NCBI GenBank assembly: GCA_001970955.1
Contig: MPUH01000069.1
Location: 1 to 64,000 of the forward strand
Reading direction: 5' to 3'
DNA: 64,000 nt
Origin: Stentor coeruleus
Lineage: Eukaryota > Ciliophora > Heterotrichea > Heterotrichida > Stentoridae
Shown here: in pieces, positions 21,093-31,638 of the stretch
How the letters are laid out: the number at the start of each line of letters is the position of its first letter
Position numbering within the stretch: the stretch's first letter is position 1
Program-made: the position numbers and the translations under genes
The notes under the pieces: model-generated
The model's database searches: none
Seen by the model: only the letters and a program-made list of their open reading frames with translations
What the model was told of the DNA's origin: nothing

Positions 21093-21378
21093 AATTGTAC
21101 AGTATAGATTTTAGTATAGTTTATGAGGAAAAAGATTTGGATATATATTCTGTAAATTTTAAAGTCTTTCCAAAATTGATTTAATCAGTAAAAACTTAAC
21201 TTTTTTCCTATATATAGTGTAGAATATTTTACAGTCTAATAAAGTTTCTTGAATGGATTATAATAATTGAGATTGATTTTTTTCAAGAATTTCTCATTCA
21301 GAAGTCATTTGCTCAAGGGTTGTGTTTGAAGGAGTCCTGCAAAATTTAGTGAATTAACTTTCGGACTGCGGCCATTTA

Positions 21379-21421
21379 TTAAGGCCTAACAGAAAAAATT
21401 GAGGTCTTTGATAGGCCTTAA
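21379..21421. other. perfect 10-bp inverted repeat hairpin
   Basis: TTAAGGCCTA and TAGGCCTTAA pair perfectly around a 23-nt loop. It lies between relics, with no gene end nearby, so a terminator role is not supported. Significance unknown. Confidence 0.5.
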
Positions 21422-21551
21422 AAAATTTGTTCAAAAATAGCATAGTTGAATGAAGTCTTAACTAGAATGCAAAAACATGATTATTTTCTATCATATTTAT
21501 TAATAAATTTAAAGTAAGTCATTCTGAACTTTGTGAAACCTTAAAAACAAA

Positions 21552-21827
21552 AAGTCTCAAGCTAGGGAATCAGATAGTTTTATAAGATAGTAGTCAGAGC
21601 AAGAATTAATAGGAAAATTGTTATAGTTAAAGTTAGAAGATTTTTTCTATGATCAGAATTATAAAAAGACTTGCAATTGTAGTAGGAATTTCCATGCACA
21701 AGACGAAGAAGAGTTTTCTAATATTAGGGATAAAATTGTCATACAAAGATATAAACCTTTAAGTAAGCCTAAGAGATACTTTATCAGAAACATAAATGTC
21801 ATGGATAGAGGACTTATATCCCAGTAG
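21552..21827 (+). pseudogene. stop-interrupted relic overlapping a small gene
   Basis: A 92-codon plus-strand frame reads LEDFFYDQNYKKTCNCSRNF and DEEEFSNIRDKIVIQRYKPL with three internal TAG codons. Its last 63 or so codons are fully open. Its 3' end overlaps the small gene at 21796 in a different frame. No 15- or 16-nt intron joins the two frames. Unknown family. Confidence 0.35.
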
Positions 21828-22002
21828 CGATGAAGGAATAGAGGAGACAGTTTCTTTTAATGAATTCCTCAAGACAGAATACAAACCAGATAAAGGAAGC
21901 GATAAACAATCATATTATGAACTTAAAATTCAGAAATCAAGCAAAATTTCCACAGTTGATATAAAAAACCCTTCTTATAACCTAATCTTCATCCTAAATT
22001 AA
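21796..22002 (+). CDS. small hypothetical protein
   Basis: A 68-residue acidic frame (MSWIEDLYPSSDEGIEETVS...) from an ATG directly preceded by an in-frame TAA. No domain, signal peptide or membrane helix. It is 187 bp upstream of the La-motif gene on the same strand. It could instead be the tail of the overlapping relic; moderate to low confidence. Confidence 0.4.
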   Translation: MSWIEDLYPSSDEGIEETVSFNEFLKTEYKPDKGSDKQSYYELKIQKSSKISTVDIKNPSYNLIFILN

Positions 22003-22189
22003 TATAATCTCGTAATAAAATTACCAAAAACCTTCAATCCTACTATAATCATGAATTTTCTTTAAAACCAATAAACCAAACCCAATCCCTCCTTTTTTAC
22101 TATAGTAACTAACTACCCATAGCCTTATTTTGCACTCAAAAAAATCCTAGATTACTATCTAAGCAATAATAGGCCACAAATATAAAAAT

Positions 22190-23347
22190 ATGGGAGGTGT
22201 GCTAAGTTCTGATATCAAAGGGGACATCGATGAAGCTTGGAAAGAAGTCGATAAACAGAACGAAGGGGCAATTCCCAGAAACCTTTTAGAAAAGTTTGTC
22301 GAGGAAGTTTTACAAAGGACAAAACTCTGCATCACAAAAGACCAGGTTCTAAGTTTTGGCAGCCAATACCTTGTAGGGCAGAAAATCTCAAAACAACAAG
22401 TTTCAGACTTTTATGAACAACAAAAGCAAGCTGATATCAGAAATCTAGACCAAGAAGCCATCAAGAGGCAAATCGAGTACTACTTTTCTGACGAGAACCT
22501 CAGCCACGACAAATTTTTCAATGAACTGATCACATCTGATGAGCATGGCTATGTAAGCTTTGATACAATTTTGAAATGCCAAAGAATCAAAAACCTAAAA
22601 GCTACACAGCAAAGCTTATTAGATGCTATAAATGATTCAGCAGAACTTGAGACCAATGAAGCTAAAACATCTGTAAGGAGAAAAAACAACAGATCCCCAC
22701 CGCCGCTCAAAAGTAAAAAAGCTAAAAATAATGCCTTGCCAGAACAAATTGTTAAAATACTAGGAGTAACAGTAAGTGAAGAAGCAAAAATAAGCTGGAA
22801 AGATTTACGAGACAGTTTTAGGTCTAAATATATTGACGTCAATGTTGTATATGTTAGATTTCATGGTAATGAAGGCCATGTAGGTGTGTCTTCAGATACA
22901 GACGTCCAGACTATAGTCTCAGGAGGACTTGATATTAATTCTCATAAGGCCACAATAAAAGTTTTAGAAGGAGATGAGTTGCTTGAGTTTTGGAAAGCAA
23001 ATGGAAGCCATTTCGACCTTTGTAGTAACACAAATAAAAGACGTAAAGTTGAAAAAACAAGAGGGATTAATATGGGAGGGAAGATGTTTTCAAGTTTATC
23101 ACAATTGAAGAATTATGTGAATTCATTGCTGAATGGTAGTGCTGAAGGGGTTATTGATCCACATTATCATAATGTTATTGCTGCTGTGTTTAGATTACAC
23201 CCTGATTATGAGAAAAAGTCTAGAGGAATGAAAACCTTTTCGATTGGAAGACATCCTCAATACCCTGAAAGCAAGTGCTACTTTGTGGTTAGAGAAGATG
23301 GGACACAAGAAGATTTTAGTATTTCCAAGTGTTTGCAGCAGTTATAA
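22190..23347 (+). CDS. La-motif RNA-binding protein with DUF3223 C terminus
   Basis: A 385-residue protein. Residues about 87-155 are a La motif (IKRQIEYYFSDENLSHDKFF), the winged-helix fold that holds the UUU-OH 3' end of RNA polymerase III transcripts. Residues about 186-275 look like an xRRM-type domain, and about 290-385 a DUF3223 domain (MKTFSIGRHPQYPESKCYFV). A basic linker (RRKNNRSPPPLKSKKAK) should send it to the nucleus. Unusually the N terminus is MGGVLSS, a myristoylation-type start, with an EF-hand-like helix-loop-helix at 14-41 (DKQNEGAIPRN) lacking the last acidic ligand. Ciliates have La-family telomerase proteins (p65, p43); whether this is one, or genuine La, cannot be told here. 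Confidence 0.85.
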   Translation: MGGVLSSDIKGDIDEAWKEVDKQNEGAIPRNLLEKFVEEVLQRTKLCITKDQVLSFGSQYLVGQKISKQQVSDFYEQQKQADIRNLDQEAIKRQIEYYFSDENLSHDKFFNELITSDEHGYVSFDTILKCQRIKNLKATQQSLLDAINDSAELETNEAKTSVRRKNNRSPPPLKSKKAKNNALPEQIVKILGVTVSEEAKISWKDLRDSFRSKYIDVNVVYVRFHGNEGHVGVSSDTDVQTIVSGGLDINSHKATIKVLEGDELLEFWKANGSHFDLCSNTNKRRKVEKTRGINMGGKMFSSLSQLKNYVNSLLNGSAEGVIDPHYHNVIAAVFRLHPDYEKKSRGMKTFSIGRHPQYPESKCYFVVREDGTQEDFSISKCLQQL

Positions 23348-23834
23348 TAGGTTATCTCTTATTTTTTTATTAAGATGATTAAATGAATATTTTAATTGCT
23401 TTGTAGTGAATGCAGTGAGGGTTGTTGACCAGGAGATGGGTATAATATGGCCCCTAGGTAGCTTTAGAGTCTATAAATTTTAAGACAATTAATTAATTGT
23501 TTATCTGTTGCTCTGTTTTTAAAGCTCAAACTCTTCTTTTATTTTTATTTGTATTTGCTAAAATCCTTTTAAAAGTTGATGAGGTCCTATTGTATATACA
23601 AGCAAAGTTTGATAAAGTCTGTCTCTAACACCCATTCAAATCTTTAAAACTTCCCACATAAACTATTACAATTTTATCTTTGCTAAAACACTTTGCATTA
23701 CCTTTTATCAGATTTTTCTATCAATAGCAAGTCTAAATTATCTCAAGTCTCTTCATCACCTAAATAATCTTAGTTTCTACTTAATAGTCTACCATTTATC
23801 GTTTCTTTACTCAAAGACATTTATAATATAAAAA
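23348..23834. other. intergenic stretch, no gene seen
   Basis: Between two plus-strand genes. The right part, upstream of the thioredoxin gene, is rich in C and T and poor in G on the coding strand, as seen upstream of other genes here. No coding or RNA signal. Confidence 0.6.
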
Positions 23835-24197
23835 ATGCCTCCTAAAAAACAGCAAGAGCTTCAGGTAACTGTTAAATCTCAGGAGCAATTTTACGAATTG
23901 CTAAGCGGAAAAAAACTTAGCATTGTTGATATTCATTTAACTTGGTGTGGTCCTTGCACTTTAGTAAGCTCAACCTTTAGAAGTATAGCTATGAAAATTG
24001 AGGAATGGGATTCGAGGCTTCAATTTTTAATTGTTGACTCTAGTTTAGTCCCTGATATATCCCATCATCAAGCTTCATGCAAGCCGAAATTCCTGTTTTA
24101 CTTAGGCCCAAAGCTCATAGGCGAAGTTAGTGGAGTTAATGTCCCTAAGCTCCAACAAATGATCAATAGATATATTCCTGGACTTGACTCCGAATAA
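23835..24197 (+). CDS. dynein-associated (NME8-type) thioredoxin
   Basis: A 120-residue single thioredoxin domain with the dithiol motif WCGPC (Cys38, Cys41) and a cis-Pro region (CKPKFLFYLGPKLIGEVSG, about 80-98). The N terminus and spacing match the thioredoxin domain of NME8/NME9 and the outer-arm dynein light chains LC3/LC5 (SIVDIHLTWCGPC, then GKKL...EVSGVNVPKL) more than cytosolic thioredoxin. It lacks NDK domains, as LC3 does. Expected role: redox-sensitive light chain of axonemal outer-arm dynein. A free cytosolic thioredoxin is the alternative. Confidence 0.82.
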   Translation: MPPKKQQELQVTVKSQEQFYELLSGKKLSIVDIHLTWCGPCTLVSSTFRSIAMKIEEWDSRLQFLIVDSSLVPDISHHQASCKPKFLFYLGPKLIGEVSGVNVPKLQQMINRYIPGLDSE

Positions 24198-25756
24198 TAG
24201 TTTAAGTTAGATTTTATTTCATTAGTAGAGAAAATTTGCTTGGGATTAAAATTATTAGAAAATATATGCAGTGTAGGTGAAAATAGGCTAAGAAAAGGGA
24301 AAAAAGTTCTTTAGATATTTTTTTTTGGAATTTAAAGTTTTTATGAGTTTTATATATGATAAATAGAGAGAATATAGGTTTTAGGATAAAATGCTTGATG
24401 CGTTTTATTTGAAATTATGTTTATTTGATGGGTTAAATGATGGTATTTAAATTGTTTAGGTCTTAAACTATTATTATTAATAGACTTTTTAATAGTTCAT
24501 ATAAAGTTTTATGTAATGTTGTTTTAAATAGTGAATTTGTCACGTAATTTTATTCTTGCATATCCATTTTTCTTTAATAAAATTTGATTACTTTTGGATA
24601 AAAAATTATTCAAAATGCTCGAAAAAATCAAATAATTATTTTAAAAGAATCTGCATGCAAGTTTACGCAAAAACCAAATGGTAAGTAAAAAAAGACTAAT
24701 TAATATTTGCTGGAAACTCATTGTCAGAAAGAAAAAATCACTGATTCCACTAATCAATTGACTCAACATTTTGATGAACTTTCTCTATATATTCCTATGT
24801 AATCATAAAATATTATGTTGTATATAAAATAGCATAAACTTAAGCAAGCATAACTTCGAAAAGAATTCTAACAAAAAAATAAAAATTCTTTAAAATAAAT
24901 ACCTACTTTTTATAATTTATAGCATTAAAAATTTTATTTGCATAATATCCTATCATTAAAACTTCTTGAAGCATAAATTGACAATAATAAGTATTACACT
25001 ACAAATATTCTTAAATAAACTAAGTGTTTCAATATTTTTTTAAATCTGATTAAATATTTTCTATAATAGCTGAAAATAGAAAAGTAGCTAGAGTTTTAAA
25101 ATGCATATAATAAAAAATATATTCTGAAACTTTAACTAAAAAACCAAAGAATATTACAATGAAGAGAATAATTAAAATATATGAATTGAGTCTTAATTTT
25201 TATTCCAATTTCTAAAAAAATACAGCTTTATTTGATTTAAAACAACGGAATCTCTATATTATTTATGCCTTTTAAGTGCTCATATAAATAATAAATATTA
25301 GCTTAACTAGATAAATTTAGTATTCACAGTGTGCGAACTTTTAATCTTCAATTTTCTCAGTGATTCTTCAGGTTTTCTTATTTATATGATAAATACCTAG
25401 CACTTACACCTTTCAAATTTTTATTATCGAATCCATCATTAAAAACCTACTTCTCTTCCCCTATCTCCTAGTTAAAGTTTCTTGTGCAGTTAGGTTTTGA
25501 AACTTCACTTTAATTCAAAACTAATCCTATTAAAAGAATTAAATAATCAATACAAAAAACAAATTTCAAAACCAGACTACAAAAATATTTTATCGCATCT
25601 CAAAAAAAATCAAAATCAATTAAAAAATAAAAACCAGACTATCATTACTCACATAGTCAAGCCAAATTATCCAAAGCATCAACATCAACCTAAATAAAAA
25701 ATCTACAACAATCTCACTAGTAGAATTTATAAAAAAATTATAATTATTTTCATGTA
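24198..25756. other. long AT-rich intergenic region, no gene seen
   Basis: The left third (3' flank of the thioredoxin gene) is G-rich and C-poor on the plus strand; the rest is extremely A/T-rich. A 66-codon frame at 25497-25697 is a Lys/Gln/Asn low-complexity string without an ATG and is not credible. No RNA gene seen. Confidence 0.6.
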
Positions 25757-27166
25757 TTATTTACTGCAAGACTTAATAGTTTTTGCACTCAGCCTCCTAA
25801 GCCTAACAAATCCTTCACTTTTCTTATTAGTCTCTTTTTTATCCTCAAACTTCTTTTTCTTTCCATGTTCTGATCTTTTCCCTAAACCAAGATTTGCATT
25901 ATCAAAATTCCATTTACGATTCGCTTTTCCATAACAATCTTGGCTCATATAATTTATTGCATCTAAGCCAGTTATCATATCCCCATCAAAAAGTCCACAT
26001 GATGGGTTTTTATCACTTTTTGAATCAAGTCCTTTTAAGGATGAATTAATAAAATCATCTCCATCATAAAGGCTTGACAAAGGGTGTTTTTCAGAATTTC
26101 CTGGATCTTGGAAGTTTTTTAAAGGATCAGTGTCAAAAACATGAGGCAAAAATGCTTTTTCAGACCTTTTTGGGTCAAGAAAGTTACTATTTTCAGGCTT
26201 TTGAATGTTTGTTCGCTGGCCATAATAATCGTATTCATAGCAATATGGACTGCTGTGACCTTCAGGGCTTATAAGAAGTCCAGACATACATAAGTCAAAA
26301 TCACTTTTTTCAGGGTCATGCTTGGTAGAATAATACAAGTCAAGATCAATTTTGGCCCCAGGCTTCCACAAACCCATATTAGGATAATCTATTGATGAAC
26401 AGGTTTGAATCTCAGGATCTGTACCTAATGAAGAAAGTCTTAAAGGTAAACTTCCTTCATCTTTTAATGGAGACAATACCCCATCTTCATTTCTTTTCAA
26501 GTCCATATACAAAGGACTTAAGCCATAATCTTCTAAATTACATTGAAGGCTATCTTCATGTTTAATAACTGGTCTATGATCAAAGAATTTCGGTAATTTA
26601 AACGTGTTGACTCTAAGTGTTTTGTTAGCTTTGAATACTTTTACAACATATTCAGATTTGGGTATTTCAGCAGGACAATCTTTTTCTACTCGTCTCATTA
26701 AACTTTTCCAGCGATTTTTCACTTGGTTTTCTGTACGGCCAGGCATGAGTTTAGCTATTTCTGACCACTTATTTCCTAGCGTAGACTGTTTTTGTACTAT
26801 AAAAGCATCTTCTTCTTCTGACCACTTGTCTTTTATTAGCCCTGGATCTAAGTGATTGAACCATCTTTCTCTGCATTGCTTTCCGTATCGAATTTGCATG
26901 CAGTCGTGAACTCGGGTGTTCAGATCTTTTGCAACAGAACTCCAGTTTTTCGGTCCACGCTTTGAAACTATGTCTTGCAGGGCATTGTCTTCATCTTTAT
27001 TCCAAGCTTTTCTGCATTTGTATGATTTAGCTTTTTGAACCCTATCTAAAGGTTTGCATACAGGTTTGTAATACTGAGTATTTGGGGAAACTAGACAAGG
27101 GACCATCCAAACGTCATTCGTTATAGGAAAGGGCTTAGCTTTGTCCATCAATGCTTTTTTTGACAT
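25757..27166 (-). CDS. R2R3 Myb DNA-binding protein
   Basis: A 469-residue protein with two adjacent Myb/SANT repeats at about 50-170: RKAWNKDEDNALQDIVSKRG...CRERWFNHLD and DKWSEEEDAFIVQKQSTLGN...QVKNRWKSLMRR. The regular tryptophans and the last recognition helix NQVKNRWKSL are intact, so sequence-specific DNA binding (YAACNG-type in known Myb proteins) is expected. The remainder is Ser/Asp/Pro-rich and probably disordered, ending in a basic stretch (KKKKFEDKKETNKKSEG) that may be a nuclear signal. No intron. A transcription factor role is inferred from the family. Confidence 0.9.
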   Translation of the reverse strand: MSKKALMDKAKPFPITNDVWMVPCLVSPNTQYYKPVCKPLDRVQKAKSYKCRKAWNKDEDNALQDIVSKRGPKNWSSVAKDLNTRVHDCMQIRYGKQCRERWFNHLDPGLIKDKWSEEEDAFIVQKQSTLGNKWSEIAKLMPGRTENQVKNRWKSLMRRVEKDCPAEIPKSEYVVKVFKANKTLRVNTFKLPKFFDHRPVIKHEDSLQCNLEDYGLSPLYMDLKRNEDGVLSPLKDEGSLPLRLSSLGTDPEIQTCSSIDYPNMGLWKPGAKIDLDLYYSTKHDPEKSDFDLCMSGLLISPEGHSSPYCYEYDYYGQRTNIQKPENSNFLDPKRSEKAFLPHVFDTDPLKNFQDPGNSEKHPLSSLYDGDDFINSSLKGLDSKSDKNPSCGLFDGDMITGLDAINYMSQDCYGKANRKWNFDNANLGLGKRSEHGKKKKFEDKKETNKKSEGFVRLRRLSAKTIKSCSK

Positions 27167-28325
27167 CTAAAGTAAACCTATTATTACCATAATAAAGCAA
27201 TGATTATTTCGAATATAAGTTTATATATTAGTGTTTATTTATATCTAACAATAAATGTTGATTATATTATATCTTTGAATTTCTGTATAATGATTTAGAT
27301 AGTCAATTATTATCCTAGTAAAATCTTACATGGAATTACTTGAATTTATAGATTATTGCTTGTTTTTAATTAAATAGTGTATCCATCTGTGAACCCCTCT
27401 TAAGCTTCCTTAGTAAACTTATCAATTTTTATTACTGAAATATTTATTGTATTTACTGTATTTAATCCTGTATGCAACCCATCTCTACTGTTATTTTTTG
27501 CATCTATCTTAGAAGTTAAATACTTTAGAAAAATAGTTTAAAATAATTTCAACATTTCAATCAGGGTAAATTTTTAAAATAGGCCCTTTTCTGATTTATA
27601 TTCTTCTGCTACAGTTTCTACAACACCATATAAAGCTATAAAGCATCAAAACATAGAATACAATTGGACTGTTATTTAAACCCTACAACAATTATTTGGT
27701 GTTCTTTGTATTTTTTTCAAATCTTCAGTCTACAGTTACTTTATATTTTAAAAGCTTTTTTTTTAAAGCAATATCATATGATGTGATAAATATATGTAAA
27801 GTATAATGTTTGCAATTGTTAAAAGTTATGAGTGTTAATGCACAATATACTCAAGCTAAAAAAATGTGAAAATTTTTTGGTTACTGTGTAGAAATTTAGA
27901 GTATGAAAAAAGTGAAGAAAAAATGCATGTCGATTACTTATAAGGGGTTTTATATTTTACTATAATTTTAAGTATTGTTTTAAGAAAATGACAATAGAAT
28001 TATTTGAAATAATTAATGGAGTTATATTTTATTGGTTTATCCCTAAGCAAGGCTGAAACACACATGGAAATAGGAAAAATCAATAGAATGTAAGGTCAAA
28101 AAGCCTAAAATTACACGAAAACTCTTGAAAAAAGTAAGGAATGATAAAAAAGCATGCTTGAAAGACCTTATCATATTGATTATACTATTACTCTAATCAT
28201 AATAATATTATTTTTTGCATATGATTCAAAATCCTAAAGATAAATCGTGAAAATTAATTTATATTTTATAAACAGCTTTCCCTAATGAAATCTGGAGATC
28301 AAAAAATACTCTGCAAATTAAAAAC
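27167..28325. other. intergenic region with weak coding relic
   Basis: Near 27370-27500 the minus strand reads KIDAKNNSRDGLHTGLNTVN followed by INISVIKIDKFTKEA, a short protein-like run bounded by stops. This is too little to name. The rest is A/T-rich with nothing supported. Confidence 0.4.
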
Positions 28326-29519
28326 TTATTTCATTATATAATCTAAGATTTCAACCTCGCCTATTTTCATAATATATTCAAAGATCATAAATCTTATTGA
28401 TAAATCCCACATAATATGATCATTTATATCAGCATATTTTTCTCCATTACTTGTAACATAATAGCAATCCACTAAAAAATTCTGCCTTTCATATTCTAAA
28501 CTTGAGCAACCAAAATACTTAAATTTAATAAAAGCTCTACTTTTAGGACTTACAATATTTTCAAATGGAGAAACTTCAAAAACTTTTTTCTGTTCTTCTG
28601 AATATAACACCCTATAAAATATTTCTCTATTGCTATTGTTTTTGATTTTTAAGTAAGAAAACAATTCCTCATTTTTTTTACGAAATATAAGCACATCATT
28701 AGGTTTCAGCTGGATTAAAGGAATATTTATATTTCCTAAAGAATTTGGAATGATATTTTTAGGTAAAGCCTCATTTTCTATATTAGTTTTAAAGTACATT
28801 ATCGATTTTTTTATAACAACTTTATTATCAGTATCTTCAATACTATTATTTGTGGTATACAAAAGAAACAGTTCAAGTCCTTTACAGTTTTTTTCTATAT
28901 CTTTTAATATCCTTACATTAAAGTTTATGTTTGAACTTGGTGATATTGTCCCTTCATATAATGAAGGTAGAAAATATGTAGGCTGCGCTATAGAGAATCG
29001 AAAGGATTTTGGTACATTACATGAGTTGATTATAGAAATTTCTGAAGGAAATTCTCCAGAAAAGCCCCTATATTGAAGTAGGTTATTTGGGGTTATTTCT
29101 ATACAAAAGCTATATAAATTATACTTTTTATTAGATGCTTTTGATATACTCATATTTTCAGCCCCGCAAGTAAATTTAACTAATAATATTAGGTTATGGC
29201 TAGGCTTAGAAGCCCAATCTGCATTTGTACCTTCAGGGCATTTTTGATATTGGATTAAAAATTTATACTTTTGGTTAAGAGTGCTGATAGGTCCTTTGAA
29301 AGCAACTGAAATTTTTTTTTGGCTTTTTGGGGCAATGTAATCTGAAGGGTTTTTTACTGTAAAATTGTTTACTGCTGATATTTTGACTTTATATCCAATT
29401 CGTGTTTCACTATTGTTTACGATTGTAAAGCTGGAGAGACTGTTAATTTGCTTGCTTTTAAAAATTAGTACGTCAGAAGGTATTAGTTTCACCTGATCTG
29501 CAAATGGTTCTCGTTCCAT
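28326..29519 (-). CDS. protein with three MSP/VAP-like domains
   Basis: A 397-residue protein built of three consecutive immunoglobulin-like MSP domains. Domain 1 (about 10-115) opens VKLIPSDVLIFKSKQINSLS; domain 3 (about 262-390) opens IQLKPNDVLIFRKKNEELFS, clearly a repeat of the first; domain 2 (about 140-240, ITPNNLLQYRG...) is more diverged. Unlike VAP proteins it has no C-terminal transmembrane anchor, and no signal peptide. MSP domains bind FFAT-type peptides or self-assemble; soluble multi-MSP proteins are also found in axonemes. The role here is open. Confidence 0.8.
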   Translation of the reverse strand: MEREPFADQVKLIPSDVLIFKSKQINSLSSFTIVNNSETRIGYKVKISAVNNFTVKNPSDYIAPKSQKKISVAFKGPISTLNQKYKFLIQYQKCPEGTNADWASKPSHNLILLVKFTCGAENMSISKASNKKYNLYSFCIEITPNNLLQYRGFSGEFPSEISIINSCNVPKSFRFSIAQPTYFLPSLYEGTISPSSNINFNVRILKDIEKNCKGLELFLLYTTNNSIEDTDNKVVIKKSIMYFKTNIENEALPKNIIPNSLGNINIPLIQLKPNDVLIFRKKNEELFSYLKIKNNSNREIFYRVLYSEEQKKVFEVSPFENIVSPKSRAFIKFKYFGCSSLEYERQNFLVDCYYVTSNGEKYADINDHIMWDLSIRFMIFEYIMKIGEVEILDYIMK

Positions 29520-30406
29520 TTGAGTTAATATTATAAGAATTTATTGTATCTGCAAGGTCTATTTTGAAGAATATGCATTTTGATGTTGTGTTGATTATTT
29601 ATATAGTGAAATTTATTAAGATGATGTGCTTATAATTGAATGCAATTTCAATGCTATTATAAAGTAATAAAATACTGTATTTTTTTGCATTAAAACTTTT
29701 ATAGAAAGGGTGTTTATATTAAAATTGTATTAGATCGCATAATAAAAATACTTAAATCAATTGATTAGATATAATTCTAATATATAATCTTAAGCATAAA
29801 TCAAATTTCTGTTTAAATAGCACGAAATTAAGCATTATTCAAACATAAAATAATTGGTTTAAAGTATTTTTGATCTTTTTAGCTAATTTCTATCAGTTAA
29901 TTAATAAAAGTATTTAAATTAACTAGTAAGCTTAATTTAGCCACACTCTAAATAAATCACGATAGTCTTACTAATAAAAAAAATTAGACAAATTTTAAAT
30001 AGAAGTTATTTTGCACTACTATTCAATTAAATAATATCTTCATTTTGATATCAAACAAAACAAAGAAAATTACAAATATGATATTATTAAACTAAACTTC
30101 TATTATTACTTAAAATCTTCATATTCTTTATATATATGTTTTCTAAAATAAAATACCCATTATCTAAAACACATCAAAAAACTATTTTATTTAGTCTTAA
30201 ATCAATAATTTTCTTAATAACATTTCAAGTCTTCAAGATCTTTTCGAAAAGCCAATTTTAATTAAATTTATTTAAAAATTCTGAAAATTTAGAAGCAAAT
30301 AAGTATTTCTATATAAGTACCAAATATAAAACAAAAGGCGTTCGTATATAAAATTGTAACAAAATAGCAAAATGATGTGCTAAATTTTTATAATGTAAAA
30401 TTATAA
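29520..30406. other. AT-rich intergenic region, no gene seen
   Basis: Separates the MSP gene (minus) from a small plus-strand gene, so it carries both 5' flanks. Base composition is close to pure A/T. No reading frame or RNA structure is supported. Confidence 0.6.
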
Positions 30407-30694
30407 ATGTCACTTGAAAGCAAACTAAATGCAATCAATGATATGATCATGGTAACAATTACTAATCAAGACTTGAACTGTGAAAACCTTTTTAGAGAAT
30501 TAGATGTATTGAAGGATGAAATAAAAAAAAATTATATCGATAGTCCTTTTATGGATGTAAATGACAATGCTGAGAGTGTCGGAAAACTTGAAGAAGAGGC
30601 TGCTGAACTTAGGAAAATCGCTGCTGAAAACAAAATTAAGTTAAGACTCTATAGAGAATCTTTATCATTACTCTTAATGGAAACAAACAAGTAA
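30407..30694 (+). CDS. small coiled-coil protein, unknown
   Basis: A 95-residue, acidic, mostly helical protein (MSLESKLNAINDMIMVTITN...). The C-terminal third (GKLEEEAAELRKIAAENKI) is a good heptad coiled coil. No family is recognised; small coiled-coil subunits of larger complexes look like this. ATG at 30407 follows an AT-rich leader. It lies 223 bp upstream of the tRNA gene. Confidence 0.65.
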   Translation: MSLESKLNAINDMIMVTITNQDLNCENLFRELDVLKDEIKKNYIDSPFMDVNDNAESVGKLEEEAAELRKIAAENKIKLRLYRESLSLLLMETNK

Positions 30695-30917
30695 ATTATA
30701 TTAAACTAATCGATAAAGGTGAAGTTTGATAAATTAAAAGTATCATCTTCTAATTTACCTATAAAATTTGAAGAAGATAATAGAAATTCCATCATCATTC
30801 ATCCATAATTTTAAATCTAAAACTACTTCTTTGAAATATAATTTGAAATATATATAATAATATGAATTTAGTTAAAGATGCTGTATTTATTGTTATACAT
30901 TCTTAAGAGTTTAGCAA

Positions 30918-30990
30918 GCCTCTATAGCTCAGCTGGCAGAGCATTTGCCTTGTAAGTAAAAGGTCGCCGGTTCAATCCCGGCTGGGGGCT
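30918..30990 (+). tRNA. tRNA-Thr (anticodon UGU)
   Basis: A complete 73-nt cloverleaf: acceptor GCCTCTA pairs with TGGGGGC (with two T-G wobbles), D arm GCTC/GAGC, anticodon stem TTTGC/GTAAA around CTTGTAA with anticodon TGT (reads ACA, Thr), variable AGGTC, and T arm GCCGG/CCGGC around TTCAATC. A box TAGCTCAGCTGG and B box GGTTCAATCCC are intact. No intron and no encoded CCA. Discriminator is T. Confidence 0.96.
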
Positions 30991-30995
30991 TTTTT
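30990..30995 (+). terminator. RNA polymerase III T-run terminator
   Basis: Six consecutive T residues directly at the tRNA 3' end, the standard pol III stop signal. Confidence 0.85.
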
Positions 30996-31638
30996 ATTTT
31001 ATACCATAGATTATAATATTTTATAAGTATTGAATTGATTAGATAACAATATTAGATACTTATTTAAAGTAATAAATTTTTAATAGTTAAGGATAGTAAA
31101 TAAGATATTTTATATATGAATATATGTGAAAAATAAGAAGAAGTTTGGAGTTTTTTTTTATAAAATTTATGTTTTGCAATTAGATGCTGAAATAAAAATT
31201 GGAGATCGGATAGATTTATGAAATTAAGAATCTTAATGATAAAGAATAATAAAATTTCATGCGTTTATATAGAATTTTAGACAAATAAATGGTTCATTTA
31301 AGCTATATAATAAAGTGTTCAAGATTTTAAATCTCTAAAAGCCTAAATTCAACCTACACTCAAATATAAGCCACCTCTCATATCATCTCAATCTCATCCA
31401 AACTTAAAAATATCTTCTTCAAACCTCTACTTCTCATTCAAATCATCCAAAATATCTCCTTTCTCAACCCCCATTATCGTTATTACTCTCCAAATTAAAA
31501 TCTCACACCTCCCAATCCTAAGCCATTAACCTTCTCCATCCATCATCAAAAAAACCTAAAATTCAAACTCTTCTCCAATGTAAAAAATCCATATTAAATC
31601 CTAGAAGGAATCAATCCTTATATTAAACAAGTATTATA
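30996..31638. other. intergenic, C/T-rich leader before RING gene
   Basis: From about 31330 to 31638 the plus strand is rich in C, A and T and nearly free of G (runs such as cctctcatatcatctcaatc). This is the clearest example of the G-poor 5' flank seen before genes here. No coding signal. Confidence 0.6.

Noticed and set aside
21379-21421. Hairpin as a transcription terminator
   Set aside because: No gene ends nearby and no T-run follows; listed only as a structure.
25497-25697. 66-codon plus frame
   Set aside because: No ATG; a Lys/Asn/Gln/His string as expected in A-rich DNA.
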